Source of the DNA: Leifsonia sp. Root227
GTDB taxonomy: Bacteria > Actinomycetota > Actinomycetes > Actinomycetales > Microbacteriaceae
Length of the DNA stretch: 64,000 nucleotides
Reading direction: 5' to 3'
NCBI RefSeq assembly: GCF_001428745.1
Contig: NZ_LMIO01000001.1
Location: 768,818-832,817, forward strand
A program made the translations under genes and the position numbers. Each line of letters begins with the position of its first letter. The stretch's first letter is position 1. Positions 30,234-39,881 of the stretch are shown piece by piece. The notes beneath the pieces are model-generated. The model saw only the letters and a program-made list of their open reading frames with translations. It made no database searches and was not told where the DNA came from.

Positions 30234-31230
30234 GGTCATCGCTCAGGTCAGCACGATGCAGCGGGCGCTGAACCGCGCACTGGACGACGCCCTGGCAGCC
30301 GACGACCGCACGCTCGTCTTCGGCGAGGACGTCGGAAAGCTGGGCGGGGTGTTCCGCGTCACGGACGGTCTGAACGCCAAGTACGGCGACGACCGCGTCT
30401 TCGACACCACGCTCGCCGAGTCCGGGATCATGGGCATGGCGGTCGGCCTCGCGATGGCGGGCTGGCGTCCCGTGCCGGAGATCCAGTTCGACGGGTTCTC
30501 GTACCCGGCCATCGACCAGATCGTCAACCAGGTGGCCAGGATGCACTACCGCAGCCGTGGCGCGTTCAAGATGCCGATCACGCTCCGGCTGCCCAGCTTC
30601 GGCGGCATCCGAGCGCCAGAGCACCACGGAGAGAGCCTGGAGGCGCTGTTCGCGCACGTTCCAGGGCTCAAGGTGGTGTCGCCATCGACGCCGGCAGAGG
30701 CGTACACGCTGCTCCGCCAGGCCATCGACGATCCAGACCCCGTGATCTTCCTCGAACCGAAGTCGCGCTACTGGCACAAGGCCGCAATGGACGAGGCCGA
30801 GCTGTCCGAGCGGCTGCCGGTCGGCGCATCCAGGGTGGTCAGGCAGGGCAAGCACGTGACGCTCGTGGCGTGGGGCGCGATGGTCGCCCGCTGCCTGCAG
30901 GCGGCAGAGCTCGGCGCGGAGGACGGTGTGGAGATCGAGGTGGTCGACCTGCGCTGGCTGAAGCCGATCGACGCGGACGGGCTCGCGGCCTCCGTCGCCA
31001 GAACCAGGCGCGCTGTGGTCGTGCACGAGGCTCCGCTCACGGCCGGGCTCGGCGCGGAAGTCAGCACGCTGATCACCGAACGCTGCTTCGACGACCTGCG
31101 CGCGCCCGTGCAGCGGGTCACGGGATGGGACGTCCCGTACCCGTCTCCCGTGCTCGAAGACGAGTACCTGCCGAGCATCGACCGCATCCTGGAAGCCGTT
31201 CAGAAGACCTTGGAGTACCGCCGTGGCTGA
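30226..31230 (+). CDS. bkdB: 2-oxoacid dehydrogenase E1 beta (BkdB-like), 334 aa
   Basis: Transketolase-type E1 beta partner. VFGEDVGKLGGVFRVTDGL, TTLAESGIMGMAVGLAMAG and IQFDGFSYPAIDQIVNQ are family signatures; the C-terminal domain includes VVHEAPLTAGLGAEV. Forms an alpha2beta2 tetramer with the upstream product. Overlaps the lipoyl gene by 8 nt, so the three are translated as a unit. Confidence 0.88.
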   Translation: MAEVIAQVSTMQRALNRALDDALAADDRTLVFGEDVGKLGGVFRVTDGLNAKYGDDRVFDTTLAESGIMGMAVGLAMAGWRPVPEIQFDGFSYPAIDQIVNQVARMHYRSRGAFKMPITLRLPSFGGIRAPEHHGESLEALFAHVPGLKVVSPSTPAEAYTLLRQAIDDPDPVIFLEPKSRYWHKAAMDEAELSERLPVGASRVVRQGKHVTLVAWGAMVARCLQAAELGAEDGVEIEVVDLRWLKPIDADGLAASVARTRRAVVVHEAPLTAGLGAEVSTLITERCFDDLRAPVQRVTGWDVPYPSPVLEDEYLPSIDRILEAVQKTLEYRRG

Positions 31231-31546
31231 GATCACGTTCGCCCTTCCCGATCTGGGTGAGGGCCTGCAGGAGGCGACCGTGCTGGAGTGGCTGGTCGCC
31301 GAGGGGGACTTCGTCGAGCGGAACGCTCCTCTGGTCGAGGTCGAGACGACGAAGTCGGCGGTCGAGCTGCCGTCGCCGCAGGCGGGGACTGTCGCCCGGT
31401 TCCACGCGGCAGAGGGGGAGTCGCTGGAGGTGGGGGCATCACTCATCACGTTCACGGTCGACGACGACACCGCGGGTATCGTCGGAACCGTGCCCGTCGA
31501 GGAGGCGCCAGCGCGCCGCGTGCGCCTGCAACTGCCGGAGGACTGA
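31223..31546 (+). CDS. Stand-alone lipoyl domain (truncated E2), 107 aa
   Basis: Single biotinyl/lipoyl domain: ITFALPDLGEGLQEATV and the lipoylation hairpin EVETTKSAVELP (Lys44). A normal E2 has a subunit-binding domain and a catalytic acyltransferase core after this; here the protein stops after an Arg-rich tail (RRVRLQLPED). GTG 31223 start. It can accept acyl groups from E1, but the acyl transfer step must be done by another protein, perhaps the next gene product. Confidence 0.85.
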   Translation: MAEITFALPDLGEGLQEATVLEWLVAEGDFVERNAPLVEVETTKSAVELPSPQAGTVARFHAAEGESLEVGASLITFTVDDDTAGIVGTVPVEEAPARRVRLQLPED

Positions 31547-31550
31547 CCGC

Positions 31551-32312
31551 ATGAGCACCGCCCGCACCGCCATCACCGCCGACGGGATGCGCATCGCATA
31601 CGAGCGCCACGCTGGCGACGACCCCGTGCTCCTCGTCCACGGCTTCGCCACCACGGGCGCCCTCACCTGGGAGGCGACGGGATGGATCCGCGCTCTCGCC
31701 GAAGCCGGCCGCGGCGCCATCGTCCCCGACCTGCGCGGGCACGGCGGCAGCTCGGCGCCGCACGAGCCATCCGCGTACTCTCCGCAGCTCCTGGCAGGCG
31801 ACCTGCTCGCCGTCCTGGATGCGGAGGGCCTGGACCGTGTGGACGTGGTCGGATACTCGATGGGGAGCTGGGTGACGCTCGCACTCGTCGGGATCGAACC
31901 GGAGCGCATCCACCGGGTGGTCGTCGGCGGCATCGGCACGGTCGAGCAGTTCGCCCGCTGGGGGGTGGATGCGGTCCGCTCCGCCCTGCTCGACGGTGCG
32001 GAGTCCGTGCCGCCTGAGTCGCCGCTCGCCCCGCTCCTGTCGTCGCTGCGGCAGGCGCCGGGCGTGGACACCACGGCGCTTGCCGCGTGCGTGGCCGGGA
32101 TGGCCGCGCATCCCCTGCCGTTGGCGTCGAGCGTCCCGACGATGCTGGTCGTCGGAGACGTCGATCCTGTGACAGAAGGGCGGGAAGAGGCGGCGGCAGC
32201 GCTCGGCGCCGAACTGGTCGTGCTGCCGCGCAGAAACCACGTCACGACGCTGAGCGCGCGCGCCTTCAAGCAGGCTGCTCTGCCCTTCCTGGGAGCCGTC
32301 GTCAGCGTGTAG
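31551..32312 (+). CDS. Alpha/beta hydrolase, 253 aa
   Basis: Oxyanion-hole HGFATTG, nucleophile elbow GYSMGS, acid in VVGDVDP and catalytic His in RRNHVTT are all present. Four nt after the lipoyl gene. In AcoC-type acetoin dehydrogenase E2 proteins a lipoyl domain is fused to an alpha/beta hydrolase domain; here the same two parts are adjacent but separate. It could release or transfer the acyl group, or be a stand-alone esterase. Confidence 0.82.
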   Translation: MSTARTAITADGMRIAYERHAGDDPVLLVHGFATTGALTWEATGWIRALAEAGRGAIVPDLRGHGGSSAPHEPSAYSPQLLAGDLLAVLDAEGLDRVDVVGYSMGSWVTLALVGIEPERIHRVVVGGIGTVEQFARWGVDAVRSALLDGAESVPPESPLAPLLSSLRQAPGVDTTALAACVAGMAAHPLPLASSVPTMLVVGDVDPVTEGREEAAAALGAELVVLPRRNHVTTLSARAFKQAALPFLGAVVSV

Positions 32313-32361
32313 GTGTTCGCGCATCCTGGTCGTACGATGTGCGAGGACCGAAGGAGGCCGG

Positions 32362-32850
32362 ATGTCGATCGACAAGCTGGATGCCGAGCTGATCGCACTG
32401 CTCACCGATGAGCCACGGCTCGGCGTCTTCGAGGCATCAAGGCGGCTCGGCGTCGCCCGCGGCACGGTGCAGGCGCGGCTGGACAGGCTGCAGCGCTCCG
32501 GCGTGGTCAAGGACTTCGCGCCGACCATCGACAGTGAGCGGCTCGGCTATCCGGTGACGGCGTTCGTGACGGCGGAGATCGCGCAGGGCGACAGGGACGT
32601 GACCGTCGTCGCCCACCTGAGCGAGATCCCCGAGGTGCTCGAGGTTCACACCATCACGGGCGCAGGCGACCTGATGATCCGCGCGGTCGCGCGATCCAAC
32701 GCCGACCTGCAACGGGTGATCGACCGGATCGTCAGCGACCCGGGGATCACGCGCACCTCGACGGTGATCGCGCTGGCGACGAAGATCGACCATCGCGCCG
32801 TGCCGCTCGTGCTGGCGGCGGTGGACGAGCGGGAGACGGCCGCGGAGTGA
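32362..32850 (+). CDS. Lrp/AsnC-family regulator, 162 aa
   Basis: N-terminal winged HTH (LDAELIALLTDEPRLGVFEASRRLGVARGTVQARL) and C-terminal RAM ligand domain (VLEVHTITGAGDLMIRAVAR). Such regulators sense amino acids and commonly control branched-chain catabolism. AAGGAGG before ATG 32362. Probably controls the surrounding cluster. Confidence 0.9.
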   Translation: MSIDKLDAELIALLTDEPRLGVFEASRRLGVARGTVQARLDRLQRSGVVKDFAPTIDSERLGYPVTAFVTAEIAQGDRDVTVVAHLSEIPEVLEVHTITGAGDLMIRAVARSNADLQRVIDRIVSDPGITRTSTVIALATKIDHRAVPLVLAAVDERETAAE

Positions 32851-32880
32851 GCATCGAAGCGGAATGAGGACCGAGACGAC

Positions 32881-34362
32881 ATGGGAGACGCGAACATGAA
32901 CGAGCAGGAACTGCTGGCGAAGGTGCCGGGAACGCTGTACATCGGCGGCGAGTGGGTGGATGGGACATCGGGGAGGACCATCGCGGTCACCGACCCTGCA
33001 ACCGGGGACACCATCAAGACCATCGCGGACGCCTCGGAGGAGGACGGCGCGGCAGCACTGGATGCGGCGGTCGCTGCCGCGGACGCATGGGCGGCGACCG
33101 CGCCTCGGGTGCGGGGCGAGATCCTGCGGAAGGCGTTCGACCTGCTGCAGGAGCGCCGCGACGAGTTCGCGCTGCTGATGACGCTGGAGATGGGCAAGCC
33201 GCTGGCCGAGGCGAGCGGCGAAGTGACGTACGGCGGGGAGTTCCTGCGCTGGTTCAGCGAGGAGGCCGTGCGCATCTCCGGCCGGTACGCCACCAGCCCG
33301 GAAGGCACCGGGCGGATGATCGTCTCGCAGCATCCGGTCGGCCCGTGCTTCCTCATCACGCCGTGGAACTTCCCGCTGGCGATGGCGACCCGCAAGATCG
33401 CCCCCGCTCTGGCCGCGGGATGCACGGTGGTGGTCAAGCCCGCCGCCCTCACGCCGCTGACCACGCTGTACTTCGCGAAGCTCCTGGAGGACGCCGGGCT
33501 GCCAGGCGGAGTGGTGAACGTGATCACCACCTCCACGTCAGGGAAGGTGTCCGGCCCGATCATCGCCGACCCCCGGCTGCGGAAGCTGTCGTTCACCGGG
33601 TCGACGGAGGTCGGCCGGTCTCTGCTGAAGCAGTCGGCGCAGAACGTGCTGCGCACCTCGATGGAGCTCGGCGGCAACGCGCCGTTCGTCGTCTTCGAGG
33701 ACGCCGACCTCGACAAGGCCGTCGACGGTGCGATGCTCGCCAAGTTCCGCAACATCGGCGAGGCGTGCACGGCGGCCAACCGGTTCATCGTGCACGAGTC
33801 GGTCGCAGACGAGTTCGCGTCGCGCGTCGCGGAGCGGGTGCGCGGGATGCGCGTCGGCCGCGGCACGGAGGAGGGCGTCACGATCGGGCCGCTGATCGAC
33901 CAGAATGCGGTCGACAAGGCCGCGACGCTGCTCGAGGATGCGGTCTCCCGTGGCGCGACGGTGCTCGCCGGCGGTTCGCGCATCCCGGGTGCCGGCACGT
34001 TCTTCGAGCCGACCGTGGTCACCGATGTCGCCGCAGGAAGCGACATCCTGCGCGAGGAGATCTTCGGGCCCGTGCTGTCGATCGTGCGCTTCCGCGACGA
34101 GGACGAGGCGGTGCGGATCGCGAACGACACGGAGTTCGGGCTGGTCTCCTACGTCTTCACGAAGGACCTCGCGCGCGGGCAGCGGATGATCGAGCGGCTG
34201 CAGACGGGGATGATGGGCCTCAACGTCGGCGTCGTCTCCAACGCGGCTGCGCCGTTCGGCGGGGTGAAGCAGTCCGGGCTCGGCCGCGAGGGAGGGCTGG
34301 AGGGCATCCACGAGTACCTCTCCACGAAGTACACGCTCACCCCCGACCCGTTCGGAGCCTGA
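32881..34362 (+). CDS. gabD: Aldehyde dehydrogenase, succinate-semialdehyde type, 493 aa
   Basis: NAD(P)-dependent oxidation of an aldehyde to an acid. TPWNFPLAMATRKIAPAL, FTGSTEVG, general base MELGGNAPF and nucleophile GEACTAANRF are typical of the SSADH subfamily; VVSNAAAPFGGVKQSGLGREGG near the end also fits. True substrate in this cluster may be methylmalonate- or other semialdehyde. ATG 32881; ATG 32896 possible. One nt separates it from the thiolase. Confidence 0.85.
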   Translation: MGDANMNEQELLAKVPGTLYIGGEWVDGTSGRTIAVTDPATGDTIKTIADASEEDGAAALDAAVAAADAWAATAPRVRGEILRKAFDLLQERRDEFALLMTLEMGKPLAEASGEVTYGGEFLRWFSEEAVRISGRYATSPEGTGRMIVSQHPVGPCFLITPWNFPLAMATRKIAPALAAGCTVVVKPAALTPLTTLYFAKLLEDAGLPGGVVNVITTSTSGKVSGPIIADPRLRKLSFTGSTEVGRSLLKQSAQNVLRTSMELGGNAPFVVFEDADLDKAVDGAMLAKFRNIGEACTAANRFIVHESVADEFASRVAERVRGMRVGRGTEEGVTIGPLIDQNAVDKAATLLEDAVSRGATVLAGGSRIPGAGTFFEPTVVTDVAAGSDILREEIFGPVLSIVRFRDEDEAVRIANDTEFGLVSYVFTKDLARGQRMIERLQTGMMGLNVGVVSNAAAPFGGVKQSGLGREGGLEGIHEYLSTKYTLTPDPFGA

Positions 34363-34363
34363 C

Positions 34364-35551
34364 ATGGCGACAGAGGCGGTCATCGTCGATGTGATCCGCA
34401 CCCCGTCAGGGCGCGGGAAGCCGGGCGGAGCGCTGTCGGACATCCACCCGGCCGACCTGCTCGCCGGGGTGCTGGCCGAGCTGGTGCACCGCATCGGGCT
34501 CGACCCTGCTCTCGTCGACGATGTGATCGGCGGATGCGTCACCCAGGCGGGCGAGCAGGCGGGCAACACCGCCAGGACGGCCGTGCTGAGTGCCGGCTTC
34601 CCGGAGAGCGTGCCCGCCGTGACGATCGACCGGCAATGCGGGTCGAGCCAGCAGGCGGCGGCGTTCGCAGCGCAGGGCGTCATCTCCGGTGCGTACGACA
34701 TCGCGATCGCCTGCGGGGTGGAGTCGATGAGCCGCGCGCCGATGGGCTCGAACGTCGGGGGCGCATCCATCGGGGGAGCGCTGCTCACGCGGCGATACCC
34801 GGACGGGCTGGTGAACCAGGGGGTGGCAGCGGAACTTATCGCCGAGCAGTGGGGCTTCGAGCGGAGCGAGCTCGACGACTTCGCGGCGCGATCGCACGCT
34901 CTCGCCGCCGAGGCCGCCTCCTCTGGAGCGTTCGACGGCGAGCTTGTGGCCGTTCCGACGCCGGACAGCGGAAGCGTCACGGCGGACGAGACGATCAGGG
35001 CGGCGACGACCGCAGAGGCGCTCGCCAACTTGAAGCCGTCGTTCCGGACGGACGCGCTCGCCTCGCGCTTCCCGCAGCTCGACTGGCGGATCACGCCGGG
35101 GAACTCCTCCCCGCTCACCGACGGAGCGTCGGCGGCGCTGATCATGAGCGCCGAAGCCGCAGCGCGCCTCGGCCTGCGGGCGCGGGCACGGTTCCACAGC
35201 TTCGCAGTCGCGGGGAGCGACCCGCTGCTGATGCTGACCGGGGTGCTTCCCGCCACGCGGAAGGTGCTCGACCGCAGCGGCCTGCGTCTGGACGAGATCG
35301 ACGCGTACGAGGTCAATGAGGCGTTCGCGCCCATCCCGTTGCTCTGGCAGCGCGAGTTCGACACAGAGCCGGCCAAGCTCAACCCGCACGGCGGCGCCAT
35401 CGCGCTCGGGCACGCGCTCGGCTCGTCAGGCACCCGGCTGCTCGCCACGCTGCTGAGCGAACTCGAAGCATCGGGGGGCCGCTACGGCCTGCAGACCATG
35501 TGCGAAGGCGGAGGAACCGCCAACGCGACCATCATCGAAGTCCTCCGCTGA
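34364..35551 (+). CDS. Acetyl-CoA acyltransferase (thiolase), 395 aa
   Basis: Thiolytic cleavage of 3-oxoacyl-CoA. Active-site Cys in [10 protein letters not shown], His in [17 protein letters not shown] and second Cys in [11 protein letters not shown] are present. Next to an HSD10-like dehydrogenase, so it likely cleaves 2-methylacetoacetyl-CoA or a similar thioester. Confidence 0.88.
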   Translation: MATEAVIVDVIRTPSGRGKPGGALSDIHPADLLAGVLAELVHRIGLDPALVDDVIGGCVTQAGEQAGNTARTAVLSAGFPESVPAVTIDRQCGSSQQAAAFAAQGVISGAYDIAIACGVESMSRAPMGSNVGGASIGGALLTRRYPDGLVNQGVAAELIAEQWGFERSELDDFAARSHALAAEAASSGAFDGELVAVPTPDSGSVTADETIRAATTAEALANLKPSFRTDALASRFPQLDWRITPGNSSPLTDGASAALIMSAEAAARLGLRARARFHSFAVAGSDPLLMLTGVLPATRKVLDRSGLRLDEIDAYEVNEAFAPIPLLWQREFDTEPAKLNPHGGAIALGHALGSSGTRLLATLLSELEASGGRYGLQTMCEGGGTANATIIEVLR

Positions 35552-35577
35552 ACGCGGCTTTCGGAAAGGGAATTACC

Positions 35578-36339
35578 ATGCAGATCGACGGATGCTCCGC
35601 CATCGTCACCGGCGCAGCGAGCGGTCTCGGGAACGCCACCGCCCGTGCCCTCACCGAGGCGGGAGCGCACGTGGTCGTGCTCGACCTGCCCAGCTCGGAG
35701 GGCGAGAAGGCGGCGATCGCGCTCGGCCCGACGGCACGGTTCGTCGCGGCCGACGTGGCGAACGAGGACCAGGTGCAGGCGGCGGTCGACGTCGCCGCCT
35801 CGCTCGGCCCGCTGCGCGTGGTGGTCAACTGCGCGGGGATCGCGACAGCGGCCAAGGTGCTCGGGCGCGACGGCGTGCTGCCGCTGGAGCAGTTCGAGCG
35901 GGTGATCAGGGTCAACCTGATCGGCACGTTCAACGTCGTGCGGCTGGCCGGCGCTGCGATGGTGCAGACCGAGGCGGTGGGGGAGGAGCGGGGCGTGATC
36001 GTGAACACCGCCTCCGTCGCCGCGTTCGACGGGCAGATCGGCCAGTCGGCGTACTCGGCGTCGAAGGGCGGGGTCGCGGCCATGACGCTCCCGCTCGCCC
36101 GCGAGTTCGCCCGCGACCTCATCCGGGTGGTCACCATCGCGCCCGGCATCTTCGAGACGCCGATGATGGCCGGGCTCCCGCAGCCGGCTCAGGACTCGCT
36201 CGCCGCGCAGGTGCCGCATCCCTCCCGCCTCGGCAAGCCGTCCGAGTACGCCGCACTCGCCCTCCACATCGTCCAGAACCCCATGCTGAACGGCGAGACC
36301 ATCCGCCTCGACGGAGCCATCCGCATGCAGCCCCGCTGA
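35578..36339 (+). CDS. SDR, 3-hydroxyacyl-CoA dehydrogenase type, 253 aa
   Basis: Rossmann motif [15 protein letters not shown] and catalytic S...YxxxK (SAYSASKGG) of a classical SDR. The body ([33 protein letters not shown]) resembles HSD10/3-hydroxy-2-methylbutyryl-CoA dehydrogenase of isoleucine breakdown. GGAAAGGG precedes ATG 35578. Last gene of the cluster, followed by a terminator. Confidence 0.82.
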   Translation: MQIDGCSAIVTGAASGLGNATARALTEAGAHVVVLDLPSSEGEKAAIALGPTARFVAADVANEDQVQAAVDVAASLGPLRVVVNCAGIATAAKVLGRDGVLPLEQFERVIRVNLIGTFNVVRLAGAAMVQTEAVGEERGVIVNTASVAAFDGQIGQSAYSASKGGVAAMTLPLAREFARDLIRVVTIAPGIFETPMMAGLPQPAQDSLAAQVPHPSRLGKPSEYAALALHIVQNPMLNGETIRLDGAIRMQPR

Positions 36340-36348
36340 CCAGCTCCG

Positions 36349-36382
36349 TCCTGTCCCCGTCTCTCCCGGGACGGGGTCAGGA
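36349..36382. terminator. Bidirectional terminator
   Basis: TCCTG-T-CCCCGTC / GACGGGG-T-CAGGA stem with one mismatch between the convergent SDR and RamB-type genes; it overlaps the end of the latter. Confidence 0.7.
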
Positions 36383-37819
36383 GGCGGAGTGGGTTTCGAG
36401 GAAGGTGTAGACGTCGGAGTCGTCGACGCCCGGGAACGAGCCGGAGGGGAGCGGCGACAGGATGTGCGCGTGGAGTCGCGCGCTCGGCCAGGCCTGGCCC
36501 GCCCAGCGGCTCTCCAACGCTGCGGGCGGGCGCTTGCAGCACGACTCGTCCGGGCAGTGCGACTCCGCCCGTGCCGCCGTCTCGCGGCCGCGGAACCACT
36601 TGGCCTGGTCGAACGGCACCCCGACGCTGATCGAGAAGCCGCCGGCCGAGGTCGTGCCGGTCTGGGTCGCGCACCAGTACGTGCCGGCCGGAGTGTCGGT
36701 GTACTGGTACAGCTCCGTCGTGCGGTTGGTGTGCGTGAACGCCGAGCGGGCGCCCCACTTCCTGCAGACGATCTGGCCCTCGATCGACCCCGTCACATCC
36801 GTCGGCAGCGGCAGGCCGTCGTTCTCGTAGCCCTTGTACAGCGCGCCGTCGTCGCCGACGCGCAGGAAGTGCAGCGTCATGTCCAGGTGCGTGGTCGCCA
36901 GGTTGGTCAGCCGCAGCGCCGCCGCCTCGTGGGTGACGCCGAACGCATCCCGGAAGTCTTCTACCGCGATGTCCTTGTCCTGCTTGGCCTGCGCGAGGAA
37001 GCCGACGGCCGCATCCCTGGGCATCAGGCAACTCGCGGCGAAGTAGTTGATCTCCAGTCGCTGCCGCAGGAAGTCGGCATAGCTCTGCGGGCGTTCGTGG
37101 TCGAGCAGCCGGTGCGCCATCGCCTGCAGCGCCATCGAGCGCAGACCGTGCCCGCCAGGGATGCTCGCCGGCGGCAGGTAGATGCGTCCGTTCGCGAGGT
37201 CGGTGATGGAGCGGGCGGAGTGCGGAAGGTCGTTGACGTAGATCAGGTCGAAGCCGAGCTGCTCGGCCATGATGCTCACTTCGCGGTGCGTGAGCGCGCC
37301 GTGCGTGTGCCCTGAGGCGCGCACCCGTTCCTCCGCCAACGCCTCGATCTCCGGGATGTAGTTGTTCTGCGCGCGCATCCGCTCGCGCAGTTCCGTGTTG
37401 GCGCGGCGGGCCTCCTCCGGCGTGGCGATGGCTTCCGATGCGCGCCTGCTGAGCTCCCTGTGCATCCCGACCAGCGCGGCGAGGGTCTCGGTCGGCGTGC
37501 CCTTCGTCGGCTTGACGGCCGGGAGCCCGAGCGAGCCGTACAGACTGCCGCGCTGCGCCCTGGCGAGTTCGATCTCGAGCGCGGCGCGCGCATCCGGTGG
37601 CTCGGCGGAGAGCAGATCGGCGAGCTGCACGCCGAGCGCCGTCGCGAGGGTGGTCAGCAGCGTGATGCGGGGCTCGCGCTTGCCGTTCTCGATCAAGGAG
37701 AGCTGGCTCGCGGCGACCCCGGCGGCTGCGCCGAGCTCGTCGAGCGTGAGGCCGCGCTGGCTGCGGAAGTGCCGGATGCGGTGGCCGAGGGTCGCTACGT
37801 CGGCGGTGGGCTGATCCAT
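36377..37819 (-). CDS. ramB: RamB-type XRE regulator, 480 aa
   Basis: N-terminal HTH ([28 protein letters not shown]), a middle IrrE/ImmA-like peptidase region with a degenerate metal site ([10 protein letters not shown] in place of HExxH), and the C-terminal short-chain acyl-CoA regulator domain with a Cys cluster ([11 protein letters not shown]). RamB of Corynebacterium and mycobacteria controls acetate/propionate metabolism. Divergent from pckG, so it probably regulates itself and PEP carboxykinase. Confidence 0.85.
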   Translation of the reverse strand: MDQPTADVATLGHRIRHFRSQRGLTLDELGAAAGVAASQLSLIENGKREPRITLLTTLATALGVQLADLLSAEPPDARAALEIELARAQRGSLYGSLGLPAVKPTKGTPTETLAALVGMHRELSRRASEAIATPEEARRANTELRERMRAQNNYIPEIEALAEERVRASGHTHGALTHREVSIMAEQLGFDLIYVNDLPHSARSITDLANGRIYLPPASIPGGHGLRSMALQAMAHRLLDHERPQSYADFLRQRLEINYFAASCLMPRDAAVGFLAQAKQDKDIAVEDFRDAFGVTHEAAALRLTNLATTHLDMTLHFLRVGDDGALYKGYENDGLPLPTDVTGSIEGQIVCRKWGARSAFTHTNRTTELYQYTDTPAGTYWCATQTGTTSAGGFSISVGVPFDQAKWFRGRETAARAESHCPDESCCKRPPAALESRWAGQAWPSARLHAHILSPLPSGSFPGVDDSDVYTFLETHSAS

Positions 37820-37833
37820 CTGTTCACGATAGC

Positions 37834-37889
37834 GAAAGAATCGGGATTCTTTCCAGCACTTTTCGAGAGATTAACCCCGAAAACTCTCG
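37834..37889. promoter_or_regulatory. Inverted repeats between ramB and pckG
   Basis: GAAAGAATC-GG-GATTCTTTC at 37834-37853 is a perfect 9+9 palindrome; CGAGAG/CTCTCG at 37864-37889 is a second, spaced repeat. An AAACTTTC segment follows near 37909, reminiscent of RamB half-sites. Likely operators for the divergent pair. Confidence 0.55.
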
Positions 37890-37933
37890 GATGCTTGATT
37901 CAAGCCCAAACTTTCTACCGAGAGGACTCCGGA

Positions 37934-39769
37934 ATGACACTCGCCGAGCTCCCGCTCTCCGACCTCGATGACCAGCCTGACGGCCTCGACGCGCTGCGCG
38001 CCTGGGTCGCCGACATCGCCGCCATCACCCAGCCGGACGACGTCGTCTGGTGCGACGGCTCCCTCGCCGAATCCGACAGGCTCACCAAGCAGCTCGTCGC
38101 AGAGGGCAAGCTCATCCGCCTCAATCCGGAGTGGCGTCCCAACAGCTTCCTGGCCCGCACCGACCCCGGCGATGTCGCCCGCGTCGAGGACCGCACCTTC
38201 ATCTGCTCCGTCGACGAGACGGACGCAGGGCCCACCAACAACTGGCGCGAGCCGGAGGCGATGCGCGCAGAGCTGCGCGAGGTCTTCACCGGCAGCATGC
38301 GCGGCCGCACGATGTACGTCGTCCCGTTCTCGATGGGCCCGGTCGGCGGTCCGATCTCCCAGGTCGGCGTCCAGCTCACGGACTCCGCCTACGTCGCCGT
38401 CAGCCTCGGGATGATGACCCGCGTCACCCCGACGGTCCTCACCCTGATCGAGGCCGGCCAGCCGTGGGTCGCCACCGTGCACAGCGTCGGGGCGCCCCTG
38501 GTGGATGCGCACGGCGTCCGGCACGACGACGTCGCCTGGCCGTGCAACGAGACCAAGTACATCGTGCAGTTCCCGGAGACCAGGGAGATCTGGTCGTACG
38601 GCTCCGGCTACGGCGGAAACGCGATCCTCGCCAAGAAGTGCTTCGCACTGCGCATCGCCTCGGTGATGGCGCGCGACGAGGGCTGGCTGGCCGAGCACAT
38701 GCTCATCGTCAAGGTCACGTCCCCCGAGGGGCGCGCGTTCCACATCGCTGCGGCGTTCCCGTCCGCGTGCGGCAAGACGAACCTCGCGATGCTGCGCCCG
38801 AGCATCCCCGGCTGGACGGTGGAGACGGTCGGCGACGACATCGCCTGGCTCCGTCAGGGACCGGACGGGCGCCTGCGCGCGATCAACCCGGAGGCCGGGT
38901 TCTTCGGCGTCGCACCCGGCACGGGTCCAGGCACGAACGCCACGGCGGTCGACACGCTGTGGGGCAACACGATCTTCACGAACGTCGCGCTGCGCGACGA
39001 CGGCGACGTGTGGTGGGAGGGCCTGACAGAGGAGCCGCCTGCGCACCTCATCGACTGGCGCGGCGAGGACTGGACGCCGCAGAGCGGACGTCCGGCCGCG
39101 CATCCGAACTCCCGGTTCACGGTTTCCGCCGCGCAGTGCCCCGCGATCGCGGACGACTGGGACGCCTTCGACGGCGTGCCGATCGACGCGATCCTGTTCG
39201 GTGGACGCCGTGCGACGAACGTGCCGCTGGTCGCGCAGTCCCGCGACTGGAACCACGGCGTCTTCCTCGGCGCGACCATCTCGTCCGAGCAGACCGCCGC
39301 TGCGGAGGGGACGGTCGGCGAACTGCGCCGCGACCCGTTCGCGATGCTGCCGTTCTGCGGATACAACATGGCCGACTACTGGGGCCACTGGCTGAAGATG
39401 GGCGAGAAGCTCGGGGCGAACGCTCCGGCCATCTTCCAGGTCAACTGGTTCCGCAAGGGCGAAGGCGGCCGGTTCCTCTGGCCGGGCTTCAGCGAGAACG
39501 CGCGCGTGATCGAGTGGATCGTCCGACGCGTCGAAGGCAGCGCGGGAGCAGTGGATGCGCCGATCGGCCGGCTGCCGATCCCCGCGGAGCTCGACCTGGA
39601 CGGCCTCGACCTCCCCGACGCCGACGTGGATGCGCTCTTCGACGTCGACCGCGAGTCCTGGCTGGCCGAGTGCGATCTCACCGAAGAGTTCTTCTCCCGC
39701 TTCGGCGACCGCGTCCCCGCCGCGCTGCGCGCCGAGCTCGCGTCGCTCCGCTACCACCTGCGCGACTGA
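37934..39769 (+). CDS. pckG: Phosphoenolpyruvate carboxykinase (GTP), 611 aa
   Basis: Converts oxaloacetate and GTP to PEP and CO2, the first step of gluconeogenesis. P-loop [13 protein letters not shown] with the reactive Cys, [38 protein letters not shown] and N-terminal substrate segment are all typical of the GTP class; length is standard. ATG 37934 with GAGAGGA upstream; the long ORF extension into ramB is antisense and rejected. Confidence 0.95.
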   Translation: MTLAELPLSDLDDQPDGLDALRAWVADIAAITQPDDVVWCDGSLAESDRLTKQLVAEGKLIRLNPEWRPNSFLARTDPGDVARVEDRTFICSVDETDAGPTNNWREPEAMRAELREVFTGSMRGRTMYVVPFSMGPVGGPISQVGVQLTDSAYVAVSLGMMTRVTPTVLTLIEAGQPWVATVHSVGAPLVDAHGVRHDDVAWPCNETKYIVQFPETREIWSYGSGYGGNAILAKKCFALRIASVMARDEGWLAEHMLIVKVTSPEGRAFHIAAAFPSACGKTNLAMLRPSIPGWTVETVGDDIAWLRQGPDGRLRAINPEAGFFGVAPGTGPGTNATAVDTLWGNTIFTNVALRDDGDVWWEGLTEEPPAHLIDWRGEDWTPQSGRPAAHPNSRFTVSAAQCPAIADDWDAFDGVPIDAILFGGRRATNVPLVAQSRDWNHGVFLGATISSEQTAAAEGTVGELRRDPFAMLPFCGYNMADYWGHWLKMGEKLGANAPAIFQVNWFRKGEGGRFLWPGFSENARVIEWIVRRVEGSAGAVDAPIGRLPIPAELDLDGLDLPDADVDALFDVDRESWLAECDLTEEFFSRFGDRVPAALRAELASLRYHLRD

Positions 39770-39816
39770 CCGCCTCCGGCCCGCCCCACGACCCCCGCGC
39801 CTGACCGCGGGTACCC

Positions 39817-39878
39817 ATCGAGTCCGGACCTCTTCACACCGCTCCCCGGCGTGTCTCGTGAAGAAGTCCGGACTCGAT
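39817..39878. terminator. Long hairpin between convergent genes
   Basis: 13-bp ATCGAGTCCGGAC/GTCCGGACTCGAT stem, one C/A mismatch, then 7 bp TCTTCAC/GTGAAGA, giving a 21-bp imperfect stem. Placed between pckG and the leftward ABC exporter; probable bidirectional terminator, or a member of an intergenic repeat family. Confidence 0.65.
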
Positions 39879-39881
39879 TCT

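Noticed and set aside
37460..37933. Upstream extension of pckG
   Set aside because: It is antisense to ramB and would add 158 residues before a normal PckG N-terminus.
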